A stretch of DNA of 20,044 nucleotides from Bacteroidetes/Chlorobi group bacterium ChocPot_Mid (GTDB lineage: Bacteria; Bacteroidota; Ignavibacteria; Kapaibacteriales; UBA2268): assembly GCA_003731675.1 (NCBI GenBank), contig RCNQ01000054.1:1-20044 (forward strand). The letters run 5' to 3'. The position numbers and the translations under genes are program-made. The notes below the pieces were generated by a model that was not told the origin of the DNA, did not search any database, and saw only the letters and a program-made list of their open reading frames with translations. Below, piece by piece: positions 8,355-14,767 of the stretch; the stretch's first letter is position 1, and each line of letters begins with the position of its first letter.

Positions 8355-8362
8355 CAAATATA
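8355..8362 (-). promoter_or_regulatory. Candidate -7 promoter box for fcl-menA
   Basis: On the - strand this reads TATATTTG, an exact match to the Bacteroidota -7 consensus TAnnTTTG, about 50 bases before ATG 8305. No clear TTTG -33 element is seen at the expected distance. Confidence 0.45.
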
Positions 8363-8469
8363 CTGAAAAATATTTTGTGGACTATTTTTGTAAAATTATT
8401 TTTAAAAATAATACATATTTTTAGTGCTGTTTATAACATTTTCCTGAATTATCGTCAATACACTTTTAA

Positions 8470-8477
8470 TATTTTTG
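8470..8477 (+). promoter_or_regulatory. Candidate -7 promoter box for mtaB
   Basis: TATTTTTG matches TAnnTTTG and would give a leader of about 25 bases before ATG 8510. A second identical box lies at 8383-8390, which would give a leader over 110 bases. Neither has an obvious -33 TTTG, so this is a consensus match only. Confidence 0.35.
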
Positions 8478-8509
8478 GCAGTAACTTCGGCGTTCTCGTC
8501 GTTTATTAT

Positions 8510-9811
8510 ATGAAAGTATCATTTTTAAATATCGGTTGCAAATTGAATTTTGCAGATATGTCAGAGATTCAAAAGCAATTCACTGATAAAGGATTCGATG
8601 TCGTGGATTTCGAAGATAAAGCTGATGTTGTGCTGATTAATACCTGCACAGTAACTCATAATGCCGATGCTGACAGCAGAAAATACATCAGAAGAGCAAT
8701 TCGTAATAATCCTGATGCCTTTATTGCTGTTACGGGCTGTTACTCCCAGTTAAAACCCGACGAAGTTTTGAAAATTGATGGTGTTGATGCTGTCTTTGGT
8801 ACAAACACTAAGTTCAGTATCAGCGAATTGATTGATAAATTCGAAAAAAGAACCAAGCCCGAATTATTTGTCCCTGATATGGAAAATGTGCCTTTCCATT
8901 TTGCTTCGTCAGTGGAAAACAACAGCAGAACTCGTATCGTAGTTAAAATTCAAGATGGTTGCGATTATGTTTGTACTTATTGTGCAGTGCCTTATGCCAG
9001 AGGTAAAAGCAGGTCAATGAATTTCGGTGAACTCAAAGAAAAACTTCAGGAAATCAGCGACTCCAACTATCACGAGGTAGTGCTTTCGGGTATTAATTTA
9101 GGTGAATACAGAGCTGAAAGTGGTGAAAAGTTTTCTGATGTGATAAGATATATTGCAAATTCAGATTTGAAATTCAGAACAAGAATATCTTCCATTGAAC
9201 CAAATCTTGTAACTGATGAAATTATAGATTTAGTTAATAATTCCGACAAACTCTGCAAACATTTTCATATACCTTTGCAAAGTGGTTCCCCCGATATTTT
9301 AAAAGCTATGAAACGAAGATACAGGGCAGGCGATTTTGTCCGGCTGGTAGAAAAAATCAAAAATATTAATTCTGACATTTGCATCGGAGCTGATGTGATT
9401 GCAGGATTCCCGGGTGAATCGCAGACTAATTTTGATGAAACCGCTAATCTCTTGAAGATGCTTCCTGTCAGCTATCTCCACGTTTTTACTTATTCCGAAA
9501 GAGATATTACACCTGCTTCAAAATACGAAAATCAGGTATATGTCAATATCAGAAAATTACGTACAAAAGTTTTGAGAACTTTGTCCGATGAAAAACAAAT
9601 CAGATTTATCATGTCCCAAATCGGCAATACTTTGAACGTTGTGCCTGAAAAAGATTTTTTACAAAATGGCATTTACTATGAAGAGGGTTTGACAGACAAT
9701 TACATCAGAGTAAAATATAAAGTTCAAAATCCAACAAGTCAACCCAAAAAAATAATTCTGGATAAAGCTTCAGGAAAAATAGTTACCGGGAAATTATATG
9801 ATATCAGTTAG
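8510..9811 (+). CDS. mtaB: tRNA (N6-L-threonylcarbamoyladenosine-C2) methylthiotransferase MtaB
   Basis: This radical-SAM methylthiotransferase of the MiaB/RimO/MtaB group converts t6A37 to ms2t6A37 in tRNAs reading ANN codons. The N-terminal domain carries the three ligands of the auxiliary cluster: C10 in NIGCKLN, C46 in INTCTVT and C77 in VTGCYSQ. The radical-SAM motif CDYVCTYC gives C151, C155 and C158. The GCKLN and NTCTVTHNAD signatures point to MtaB rather than MiaB. The last about 65 residues form a TRAM-like region. ATG 8510 gives 433 residues, the family norm; the frame is open 59 codons further up, but that part is low-complexity, AT-rich and overlaps the fcl promoter. No clear ribosome binding site is seen. 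The stop overlaps the end of the converging SdpI-like gene by 8 bases. Confidence 0.94.
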   Translation: MKVSFLNIGCKLNFADMSEIQKQFTDKGFDVVDFEDKADVVLINTCTVTHNADADSRKYIRRAIRNNPDAFIAVTGCYSQLKPDEVLKIDGVDAVFGTNTKFSISELIDKFEKRTKPELFVPDMENVPFHFASSVENNSRTRIVVKIQDGCDYVCTYCAVPYARGKSRSMNFGELKEKLQEISDSNYHEVVLSGINLGEYRAESGEKFSDVIRYIANSDLKFRTRISSIEPNLVTDEIIDLVNNSDKLCKHFHIPLQSGSPDILKAMKRRYRAGDFVRLVEKIKNINSDICIGADVIAGFPGESQTNFDETANLLKMLPVSYLHVFTYSERDITPASKYENQVYVNIRKLRTKVLRTLSDEKQIRFIMSQIGNTLNVVPEKDFLQNGIYYEEGLTDNYIRVKYKVQNPTSQPKKIILDKASGKIVTGKLYDIS

Positions 9812-10133
9812 CTCCAAGTGCAACAAAAAAAATTGTCATAAAAAAGACAAATAAAATAATTGTTACTGCATAACGCAAAATGAAATAAGATTTATTGAAT
9901 AGTAATTTGATTTCATCTCGCACAACAATTCTCGGCAGAAATAGGAAAAGTAAATAAAAAATTAAATTCAATATTGGTCCGAAGAACAATCCCACAGTTT
10001 TTCCCGTAAAAAATTCACTTTCCTTGCTTAAACTCCAGTTAATCGGAATTCTCTCAGGAAATTGATTCCAGAAAATTAAAATCAATGCAAATGGGATTAT
10101 GAGCAAAATCACGGCAGGTAGTTCCTTTTTCAT
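9804..10133 (-). CDS. Half-length SdpI-like membrane protein (DUF1648)
   Basis: A 109-residue membrane protein with three hydrophobic segments (about 5-24, 44-64 and 85-106). The first loop, WNQFPERIPINWSLSKESEF, has the PExIPxxW…G/K pattern of DUF1648, the N-terminal domain of SdpI. Bacillus SdpI protects cells from the SdpC toxin and holds its repressor SdpR at the membrane. SdpI is about 207 residues in Bacillus; this protein ends where the first half of SdpI ends, so the second (SdpI) domain is absent. ATG 10133 follows AAGGA with 6-base spacing; an upstream TTG at 10148 overlaps the repressor stop and is less likely. The gene lies 11 bases after the SdpR-like gene, and its last 8 bases overlap the end of mtaB. 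Immunity function is inferred, not shown. Confidence 0.78.
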   Translation of the reverse strand: MKKELPAVILLIIPFALILIFWNQFPERIPINWSLSKESEFFTGKTVGLFFGPILNLIFYLLFLFLPRIVVRDEIKLLFNKSYFILRYAVTIILFVFFMTIFFVALGAN

Positions 10134-10144
10134 ATCTCTTCCTT

Positions 10145-10426
10145 TCAAATATTTTTTTCGGAAATAATTTTTGATTTTGTAATCTTAAACAGCCATCTGA
10201 CAACTTTATCCAGCACATTTGTATTCAGACTATAGTAAACAAACTGTCCTTTTTTTGTGGATACAACTAATTCACCTCTTCTCAAAAGCTCAAGATGATA
10301 GGAAATACTCGGCTTGGTCATTTTGAAATGCTCAGCTATTTCACCAGCTGTCAAATCGCCGTCTTTAAGCAATTCAAGTATTTTTCTTCTTGACTCGTCG
10401 TCCAGTGCTTTGAATAAATCGTCCAT
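10145..10426 (-). CDS. sdpR: ArsR-family transcriptional repressor, SdpR-like
   Basis: A 93-residue winged-helix regulator. It starts MDDLFKALDDESRRKILELL, followed by a helix-turn-helix in GEIAEHFKMTKPSISYHLEL (about residues 28-47) and a wing in ELVVSTKKGQFVYYSLN. The sequence closely resembles the SdpR autorepressor subgroup, notably TKPSISYHL and KKGQFVYYSLNT. No metal-binding cysteines are present, which argues against a metal sensor of the ArsR/SmtB type. It is followed at once by the SdpI-like gene, the classic SdpRI order in which the repressor controls its own operon. A promoter and two tandem 8-base repeats lie just upstream and could be its target. ATG 10426 has no strong ribosome binding site. 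Confidence 0.88.
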   Translation of the reverse strand: MDDLFKALDDESRRKILELLKDGDLTAGEIAEHFKMTKPSISYHLELLRRGELVVSTKKGQFVYYSLNTNVLDKVVRWLFKITKSKIISEKNI

Positions 10427-10437
10427 TTCGATATTTT

Positions 10438-10453
10438 AATAATTAAATAATTA
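10438..10453. promoter_or_regulatory. Tandem 8-bp repeat, possible SdpR operator
   Basis: Two exact head-to-tail copies of AATAATTA (10438-10445 and 10446-10453) lie between the -7 box and the sdpR start, where a bound autorepressor would block transcription. In DNA this AT-rich the repeat could be chance. Confidence 0.3.
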
Positions 10454-10465
10454 TCTAAATAAATA

Positions 10466-10498
10466 CAAAATTAAGTAAAACTAATCTCAATAATCAAA
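10466..10498 (-). promoter_or_regulatory. Promoter of the sdpR-sdpI-like operon
   Basis: On the - strand, TTTG (10498-10495), a 21-base spacer and TAATTTTG (10473-10466) match the Bacteroidota -33/-7 elements (TTTG and TAnnTTTG). The start codon at 10426 lies about 40 bases downstream of the -7 box. Confidence 0.55.
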
Positions 10499-10513
10499 TT
10501 ATTTTTTAATTTG
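10495..10513. repeat. Inverted repeat in the sdpR / cyclase divergent promoter region
   Basis: CAAATTA and TAATTTG (7 bp each) are separated by five Ts. The left arm overlaps the putative -33 of the sdpR promoter. The right arm sits where a -7 box for the cyclase gene would be, about 30 bases before ATG 10543. It may be an operator shared by both directions, or chance. Confidence 0.35.
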
Positions 10514-10542
10514 CATCTCTAAAAAATTTAACTATTAAGAAA

Positions 10543-11409
10543 ATGATAAAATACGGCATTTATATAATTTTTCTTCTGCTGACAGCAAGTTTTTCCTGCA
10601 AGCAAAACGGGGATTTGTCCAAAGATAAAAGCAAAGAATTTGAAGAAGTTTCAAAGGAAATTGAACAGCTTGAAAATCGCTCGGCTAATAATAAATCAGC
10701 AAAAAAAACAGATACTCCTGTGTATCAGATTAAAGTAATTAAGACATTTGCTCACGACCCGTCAGCATATACACAAGGTTTGTTGTGCCATAACGGATAC
10801 TTTTACGAAAGCACAGGTTTGACAGGACATTCTACATTAAGGAAAGTGGAAATCTCAAGTGGGAAAGTGTTGAAAACTATTAAGGTTCAGGGCAATCATT
10901 TTGCAGAAGGCATTGAAATATTTGGAGATAAGATTTTTCAACTTACGTGGATATCTCAAACCTGCTTTGTGTATAACTTGAATACTTTTGAACTTACCGG
11001 TAGTTTCTCTTATCGTGGTGAGGGTTGGGGGCTGACCAAAATAGACGACAAACTGATTATGAGCAACGGTTCAAATATTTTGAAATTCATCAATCCAGAG
11101 AATTTTGAGGAAGTAAAAACCCTTGCAGTTAAAGACGGTGAAAATCCTGTTTACAGCTTGAATGAACTGGAATATATTAAGGGTGAAATTTGGGCTAACA
11201 TTTATCAATCGAGTAAAATTGCAAGAATCAATCCCGAAACAGGTAGGGTTAATTCTTATATTGACCTTTCAGTTTTATATAAGTATGTTTCTGCAACTGA
11301 CAACCCTGATGTATTGAATGGTATAGCTTACGACAAGGATAATGATAAAATTTATGTTACAGGAAAATACTGGAGCTATGTTTTTCTTATCGAGGTGATT
11401 GAAAAGTGA
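10543..11409 (+). CDS. Glutaminyl-peptide cyclotransferase (type I, beta-propeller) lipoprotein
   Basis: This glutamine cyclotransferase (PF05096 type) turns N-terminal Gln of peptides or proteins into pyroglutamate. It has 288 residues. The N-terminus MIKYGIYIIFLLLTASFSC looks like a lipoprotein signal with C19 as the lipid-modified residue. A lysine/glutamate-rich linker of about 45 residues follows, then a five-bladed-propeller type domain. Recognisable family stretches are FAHDPSAYTQGLL (start of the domain), GNHFAEGIEIF, RGEGWGLT, LNELEYIKGEIWANIY and VLNGIAYDKDNDKIYVTGKY. It therefore probably acts in the periplasm, tethered to a membrane. It starts 116 bases from the divergent sdpR gene. 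This is the plant-like type I fold, unlike the zinc-dependent type II cyclase of Porphyromonas. The next gene, aspS, has its own promoter. Confidence 0.9.
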   Translation: MIKYGIYIIFLLLTASFSCKQNGDLSKDKSKEFEEVSKEIEQLENRSANNKSAKKTDTPVYQIKVIKTFAHDPSAYTQGLLCHNGYFYESTGLTGHSTLRKVEISSGKVLKTIKVQGNHFAEGIEIFGDKIFQLTWISQTCFVYNLNTFELTGSFSYRGEGWGLTKIDDKLIMSNGSNILKFINPENFEEVKTLAVKDGENPVYSLNELEYIKGEIWANIYQSSKIARINPETGRVNSYIDLSVLYKYVSATDNPDVLNGIAYDKDNDKIYVTGKYWSYVFLIEVIEK

Positions 11410-11608
11410 AAAATTACATTTAAGTTTAGCTTTTATTTTAAAATAATAAATTTAAAAAATCTATTTTGATAGTTTCAGATAACAACTTTCTGGAATTAAA
11501 TATTTAATAACTTTTCAAACTTTCAAACTCTGTAAACTTTAAGAACTGCTCAAACTTTCTTAAATTTGTAAGATTTATTATTTTAACTTAACTCAAAAGG
11601 TATTGAAT
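11410..11608. other. Intergenic region upstream of aspS with TCAAACT repeats
   Basis: This AT-rich stretch has no open frame of note. It contains a 14-base palindrome TTATTTTAAAATAA (11433-11446), with no GC-rich stem and so not a convincing terminator. It also has three copies of TCAAACT at 11515-11521, 11523-11529 and 11550-11556, just upstream of the aspS promoter box. No T-box-like or other riboswitch structure was recognised. Confidence 0.5.
11561..11568 (+). promoter_or_regulatory. Candidate -7 promoter box for aspS
   Basis: TAAATTTG matches TAnnTTTG and sits 40 bases before ATG 11609. The same extended sequence TAAATTTGTAAGAT recurs before the glycosyltransferase gene (16969-16982), which supports a shared promoter type. 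No clear -33 element. Confidence 0.55.
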
Positions 11609-13381
11609 ATGATATTTCCTAAAAGGACTTGCACTTGTGGTGAATTAAGAAAAGAGAATGAAAACATTGAAGTTGTTCTGAACGGTTGGGTTTCGGGCGT
11701 TCGTGACCTCGGCGGTTTAATCTTCATTGATTTGAGAGACAGATACGGACTAACACAGATTGTAATCGAACCTGAGAACCGTCCTGATTTGGCAGAAAGA
11801 GCCAAGGAGCTTAAATCAGAATTCGTTATTTGGGCAAAAGGGAAAGTTCGGTTGCGTTCAAATCCCAATCCGAATATTCCAACAGGTTTGATTGAAGTTT
11901 TACTCGAAGACTACGGCGTTTTAAATAAATCTCAACTCCCACCATTCGAAATTGACGATAGCATCGAACTTCAGGAAGAAACCAGATTAAAATACAGGTT
12001 TCTCGATTTGCGAAGACCCTCACTTCAAAAAAATCTGATATTGCGAAATGAGCTTTATCAAATAATGCACAAATATTATTACGAAAATAATTTCATTGAA
12101 ATAGAAACACCTTTCTTTATGAAGTCCACTCCCGAAGGTGCAAGGGATTTCCTCGTGCCAAGCAGAATTCACAAAGGAAAATTCTATGCACTTCCACAAT
12201 CACCTCAGCTTTATAAACAAATACTGATGATTTCAGGATTCGACCGATATGTGCAAATTGCAAAATGCTTTCGTGATGAAGACCTTCGTGCTGACCGTCA
12301 GCCGGAGTTCACACAGATTGATGTTGAAATGTCATTTATTGACGAAGAAGATATTATCAAAATGACAGAAGGATTTTTCAAGCTACTTTGGAAAGAAACT
12401 CTTGGAATAGATATTCAGACACCATTTCAAAGAATGTCATACAAAGACGCAATGGAAAAGTATGGTAGCGACAAACCCGATTTGAGATTTGGCTGGGAAT
12501 TGAAAGATATATCGGATTTGGTAAATAATTGCGAATTTAAAGTTTTTACAGATGCTGTAAATAATGGTGGAACTGTCGCAGTGCTGAATGTAAAAGGATG
12601 TGCCGAGACATACTCGAGAAAAAAGATTGATGAGCTAACCGAATTTGCAAAAAAATACGGAGCAAAGGGCTTGGCTTGGATGAAACTTGCTGACGGGCAG
12701 GTCAATTCACCAATAGCAAAATTTTTCAAGAAAGAAGAATTAGATGCTGTTATCGAAAGGACTGAAGCCAAAGACGGAGATTTACTCTTGTTCGGTTCTG
12801 ACAAATGGACGACATGTTTCACTGTTCTTGGTGCTTTGCGTTTGGAAATTGCAAGGCAAACAGGTCTGTTAGAAAGCGTAAGAGATAAATTTGCTTTTCT
12901 TTGGGTTGTTGATTTTCCTTTGTTCGAATATGATGAAGAATCGAAAAGGTATGTGGCAATGCACCATCCGTTCACTTCACCGAAATTTGAAGATATGCAG
13001 TTCATTGATGACAATCCAGGGAAAGTACGTGCCAGAGCTTATGACATTGTTGTTAATGGAGCTGAAGTTGGTGGTGGAAGCATAAGAATTCACGACACCG
13101 ATGTTCAGCAAAAAATGTTCAAGCTACTTGGACTAACACAGGAAGAAGCGAATAGCAAATTCGGATTCCTGCTCGATGCCTTGAAGTACGGAGCACCACC
13201 TCACGGAGGAATAGCTCTCGGTTTGGACAGACTTGTAATGACACTCGCAGGAACAGAAAACATCCGCAATGTTATTGCCTTCCCTAAAACGACAAGCGGA
13301 CTTTCGCTCATGGATGGCTCCCCCTCGACAGTTGACGAGGAGCAGTTGAAGGAGCTGGGGATAAAAATAATTAATAATTAA
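11609..13381 (+). CDS. aspS: Aspartate--tRNA ligase, bacterial type
   Basis: Aspartyl-tRNA synthetase charges tRNA-Asp. It has 590 residues, the usual bacterial size. An OB-fold anticodon-binding domain (about 1-110) contains GWVSGVRDLGGLIFIDLRDR. The class II core carries motif 2 FRDEDLRADRQ at 221-231 and motif 3 GLDRL at 538-542, with the bacterial GAD insertion domain between them (about 290-410). The Leu in RDLGG matches the residue found in discriminating, Asp-only enzymes at that position; other determinants are unclear, so specificity is only suggested. A TTG at 11603 is in frame, but AAGG (11597-11600) is 8 bases before ATG 11609 and far too close to the TTG. The last codons (Ile-Asn-Asn-stop) are made by a 7-bp tandem repeat that continues past the gene. 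Confidence 0.96.
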   Translation: MIFPKRTCTCGELRKENENIEVVLNGWVSGVRDLGGLIFIDLRDRYGLTQIVIEPENRPDLAERAKELKSEFVIWAKGKVRLRSNPNPNIPTGLIEVLLEDYGVLNKSQLPPFEIDDSIELQEETRLKYRFLDLRRPSLQKNLILRNELYQIMHKYYYENNFIEIETPFFMKSTPEGARDFLVPSRIHKGKFYALPQSPQLYKQILMISGFDRYVQIAKCFRDEDLRADRQPEFTQIDVEMSFIDEEDIIKMTEGFFKLLWKETLGIDIQTPFQRMSYKDAMEKYGSDKPDLRFGWELKDISDLVNNCEFKVFTDAVNNGGTVAVLNVKGCAETYSRKKIDELTEFAKKYGAKGLAWMKLADGQVNSPIAKFFKKEELDAVIERTEAKDGDLLLFGSDKWTTCFTVLGALRLEIARQTGLLESVRDKFAFLWVVDFPLFEYDEESKRYVAMHHPFTSPKFEDMQFIDDNPGKVRARAYDIVVNGAEVGGGSIRIHDTDVQQKMFKLLGLTQEEANSKFGFLLDALKYGAPPHGGIALGLDRLVMTLAGTENIRNVIAFPKTTSGLSLMDGSPSTVDEEQLKELGIKIINN

Positions 13382-13405
13382 TAATTAACAATTGATAATT
13401 GATAA
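13371..13405. repeat. 7-bp tandem repeat across the aspS stop codon
   Basis: Five contiguous units follow the pattern TTRAYAA: TTAATAA, TTAATAA, TTAACAA, TTGATAA, TTGATAA, and then a degenerate sixth (TTTTAAA). The array starts inside aspS, supplies its stop codon (13379-13381) and runs 24 bases beyond it. Confidence 0.85.
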
Positions 13406-13587
13406 TTTTAAATGTAGAATGTAAAATGAATTTTTATAACTTTATTTATTATTAAAAATATTAGAATTAAAGAATAAATATCATTTAAGAATTATTTTCC
13501 GATTTTTCTGTTTTTAACATAATTATATATCTCTGCAATTGGTCATTGCTTCTTCAATGTTGCATTAAGTCTAAGTAAGTTTATATA
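13406..13587. other. AT-rich intergenic region between converging aspS and lipoprotein gene
   Basis: No gene or strong terminator is seen. The best foldback is weak: CATTG (13544-13548) pairs with CAATG (13555-13559), extended after a 5-base bulge by TGCAA (13534-13538) with TTGCA (13560-13564), and there is no T-run. Both genes end towards this region. Confidence 0.5.
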
Positions 13588-14562
13588 TTAAAACGTTAAA
13601 CCAAATCTTAACAATACTGCTGTCGAATTTCTGAATGGATTTCTGTTTTCATCTGGTGTCGTTACGCAACAAGTATATGGTGGTAATGGCAGATTCATCC
13701 GTCTGAAACCTAAATCAACCGAAAAATCCATTTTGCAACTTATTGCCCAATCGTAACCAATTCCAAATCCATAGAAGAGTCTTTGGAAATCCGAGCTTTT
13801 ACCGAAAATCGGAGCTTCTGTTTCAAAGTCGAGCGGCAATCCGAGTGTTCCGTACATATACCATGTATTACAGCTTTCAGAGTATCTTGCCGGGCTTTGA
13901 TTGAATGTATATCTCCCGTATAATCCTACCGGTATAAATAATGATTCATCAACAGGCAATAAACCTGACAGAATTCCCAACTGCAAAGCTCCTGACGGGT
14001 CTAAAAAAGGTAAATTCCACAAACCGGCAACTTCCAGACCAGTAAACATCGAAGAGCCACCTCGGTCGAAACCAAAGAAAGAGGAATTATAAACCTTGTC
14101 GCCTGTCGGTGTCGGATAAACTACGCTGTCCTTGCCTCCTCTGTAGCCCAATATCCCACGAATTTCGACCTTATCGAAAATAAACCATCCGTCACGAACT
14201 CTACAGCAACCTTCAATCAATTCAAGGTCTGATATTTCCGCCTGTACTGGTGGTGACAGCGGGTCAGCAACGTAGGTAATCCTTTTTACTCTGCTGACGG
14301 GTATTTCGTAAGAAGGAGCTTTTTCTCCTTCGGTACAGGGTACACCGATTACTTTTACTCTTGCTTCCATTAACTCTGTTGCTGGCAAAAGTTTCGGTTT
14401 CTCTGGTGATTTGACAGATTGCAATTTTACACTCGGATTACACTTATCCGTTATTGGTATTTCGGAATCCTTGATTTCCACATTCCACGAAACAACATCT
14501 TTAGCCGTCCCGCAGGAAATCAGTAATGATGTTATTATCCCGATGAAAAAGTAAATTTTCAT
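13588..14562 (-). CDS. Lipoprotein with C-terminal segment resembling an outer-membrane barrel, function unknown
   Basis: I do not recognise this family. From ATG 14562 the protein has 324 residues and begins with a lipoprotein signal MKIYFFIGIITSLLISC (lipobox LIS-C17). The frame continues up to ATG 14598, which would add 12 mostly basic or polar residues; either start keeps the lipobox. Residues about 20-150 are a soluble, Pro/Val-rich region. From about 155 on, alternating hydrophobic/aromatic stretches rich in Gly (GLYGRYTFNQ, MYGTLGLPLDF, FYGFGIGYDW, FSVDLGFRRMNL) end in LLRFGLTF, the C-terminal Phe signature of outer-membrane barrels. Cys pairs occur in EGCCRV and YTCCVTT. An outer-membrane or surface location is likely. 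It lies downstream of the T9SS cargo gene on the same strand, separated by 205 bases. Confidence 0.7.
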   Translation of the reverse strand: MKIYFFIGIITSLLISCGTAKDVVSWNVEIKDSEIPITDKCNPSVKLQSVKSPEKPKLLPATELMEARVKVIGVPCTEGEKAPSYEIPVSRVKRITYVADPLSPPVQAEISDLELIEGCCRVRDGWFIFDKVEIRGILGYRGGKDSVVYPTPTGDKVYNSSFFGFDRGGSSMFTGLEVAGLWNLPFLDPSGALQLGILSGLLPVDESLFIPVGLYGRYTFNQSPARYSESCNTWYMYGTLGLPLDFETEAPIFGKSSDFQRLFYGFGIGYDWAISCKMDFSVDLGFRRMNLPLPPYTCCVTTPDENRNPFRNSTAVLLRFGLTF

Positions 14563-14687
14563 TCTTGTAATTCTCTGTATCTTGTTTCGATAATTCATAT
14601 AGCTCTTATCATTATTTATTAAATATATCTTTTTTACGTTTTCAGTTCTTCAATGCATTTGTTTTTGCATGAAATTTCATTTAACCA

Positions 14688-14724
14688 CAAAGCACTCAAA
14701 GTTTTTTTGCAAAGTAACACAAAG
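14688..14724. repeat. Cluster of four CAAAG words in an intergenic region
   Basis: CAAAG occurs at 14688-14692, 14697-14701, 14710-14714 and 14720-14724, mostly as ACAAAG/TCAAAG, in the 205-base gap between two - strand genes. This resembles the degenerate ACCACAAAG…CACAAAG stretches found between genes in many environmental Bacteroidota-like genomes. A 63-codon + strand frame here is a by-product of the repeat and not called. Confidence 0.5.
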
Positions 14725-14767
14725 TTTGAATCATATTGTGTTTCACTTTTTCTCGTTTTGCAAAAAA

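Noticed and set aside
8333..8509. 59-codon N-terminal extension of mtaB
   Set aside because: The extension is low-complexity and AT-rich, overlaps the fcl promoter and is absent from the family; MKVSFLNIGCKLN at 8510 is the normal start.
11433..11446. Palindrome TTATTTTAAAATAA as terminator of the cyclase gene
   Set aside because: It is pure A/T with no loop and no GC stem; expected by chance in this composition.
11410..11608. T-box or other leader riboswitch before aspS
   Set aside because: No T-box motif, no stable stems and no terminator/antiterminator pair; the promoter box leaves only a short leader.
12427..13014. 195-codon open frame on the - strand inside aspS
   Set aside because: It is fully antisense to conserved synthetase domains, has low-complexity Ser-rich composition and resembles no family.
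13534..13564. Foldback TGCAA…CATTG / CAATG…TTGCA as terminator between converging genes
   Set aside because: The stems are 5 bp with a bulge and there is no U-run on either side.
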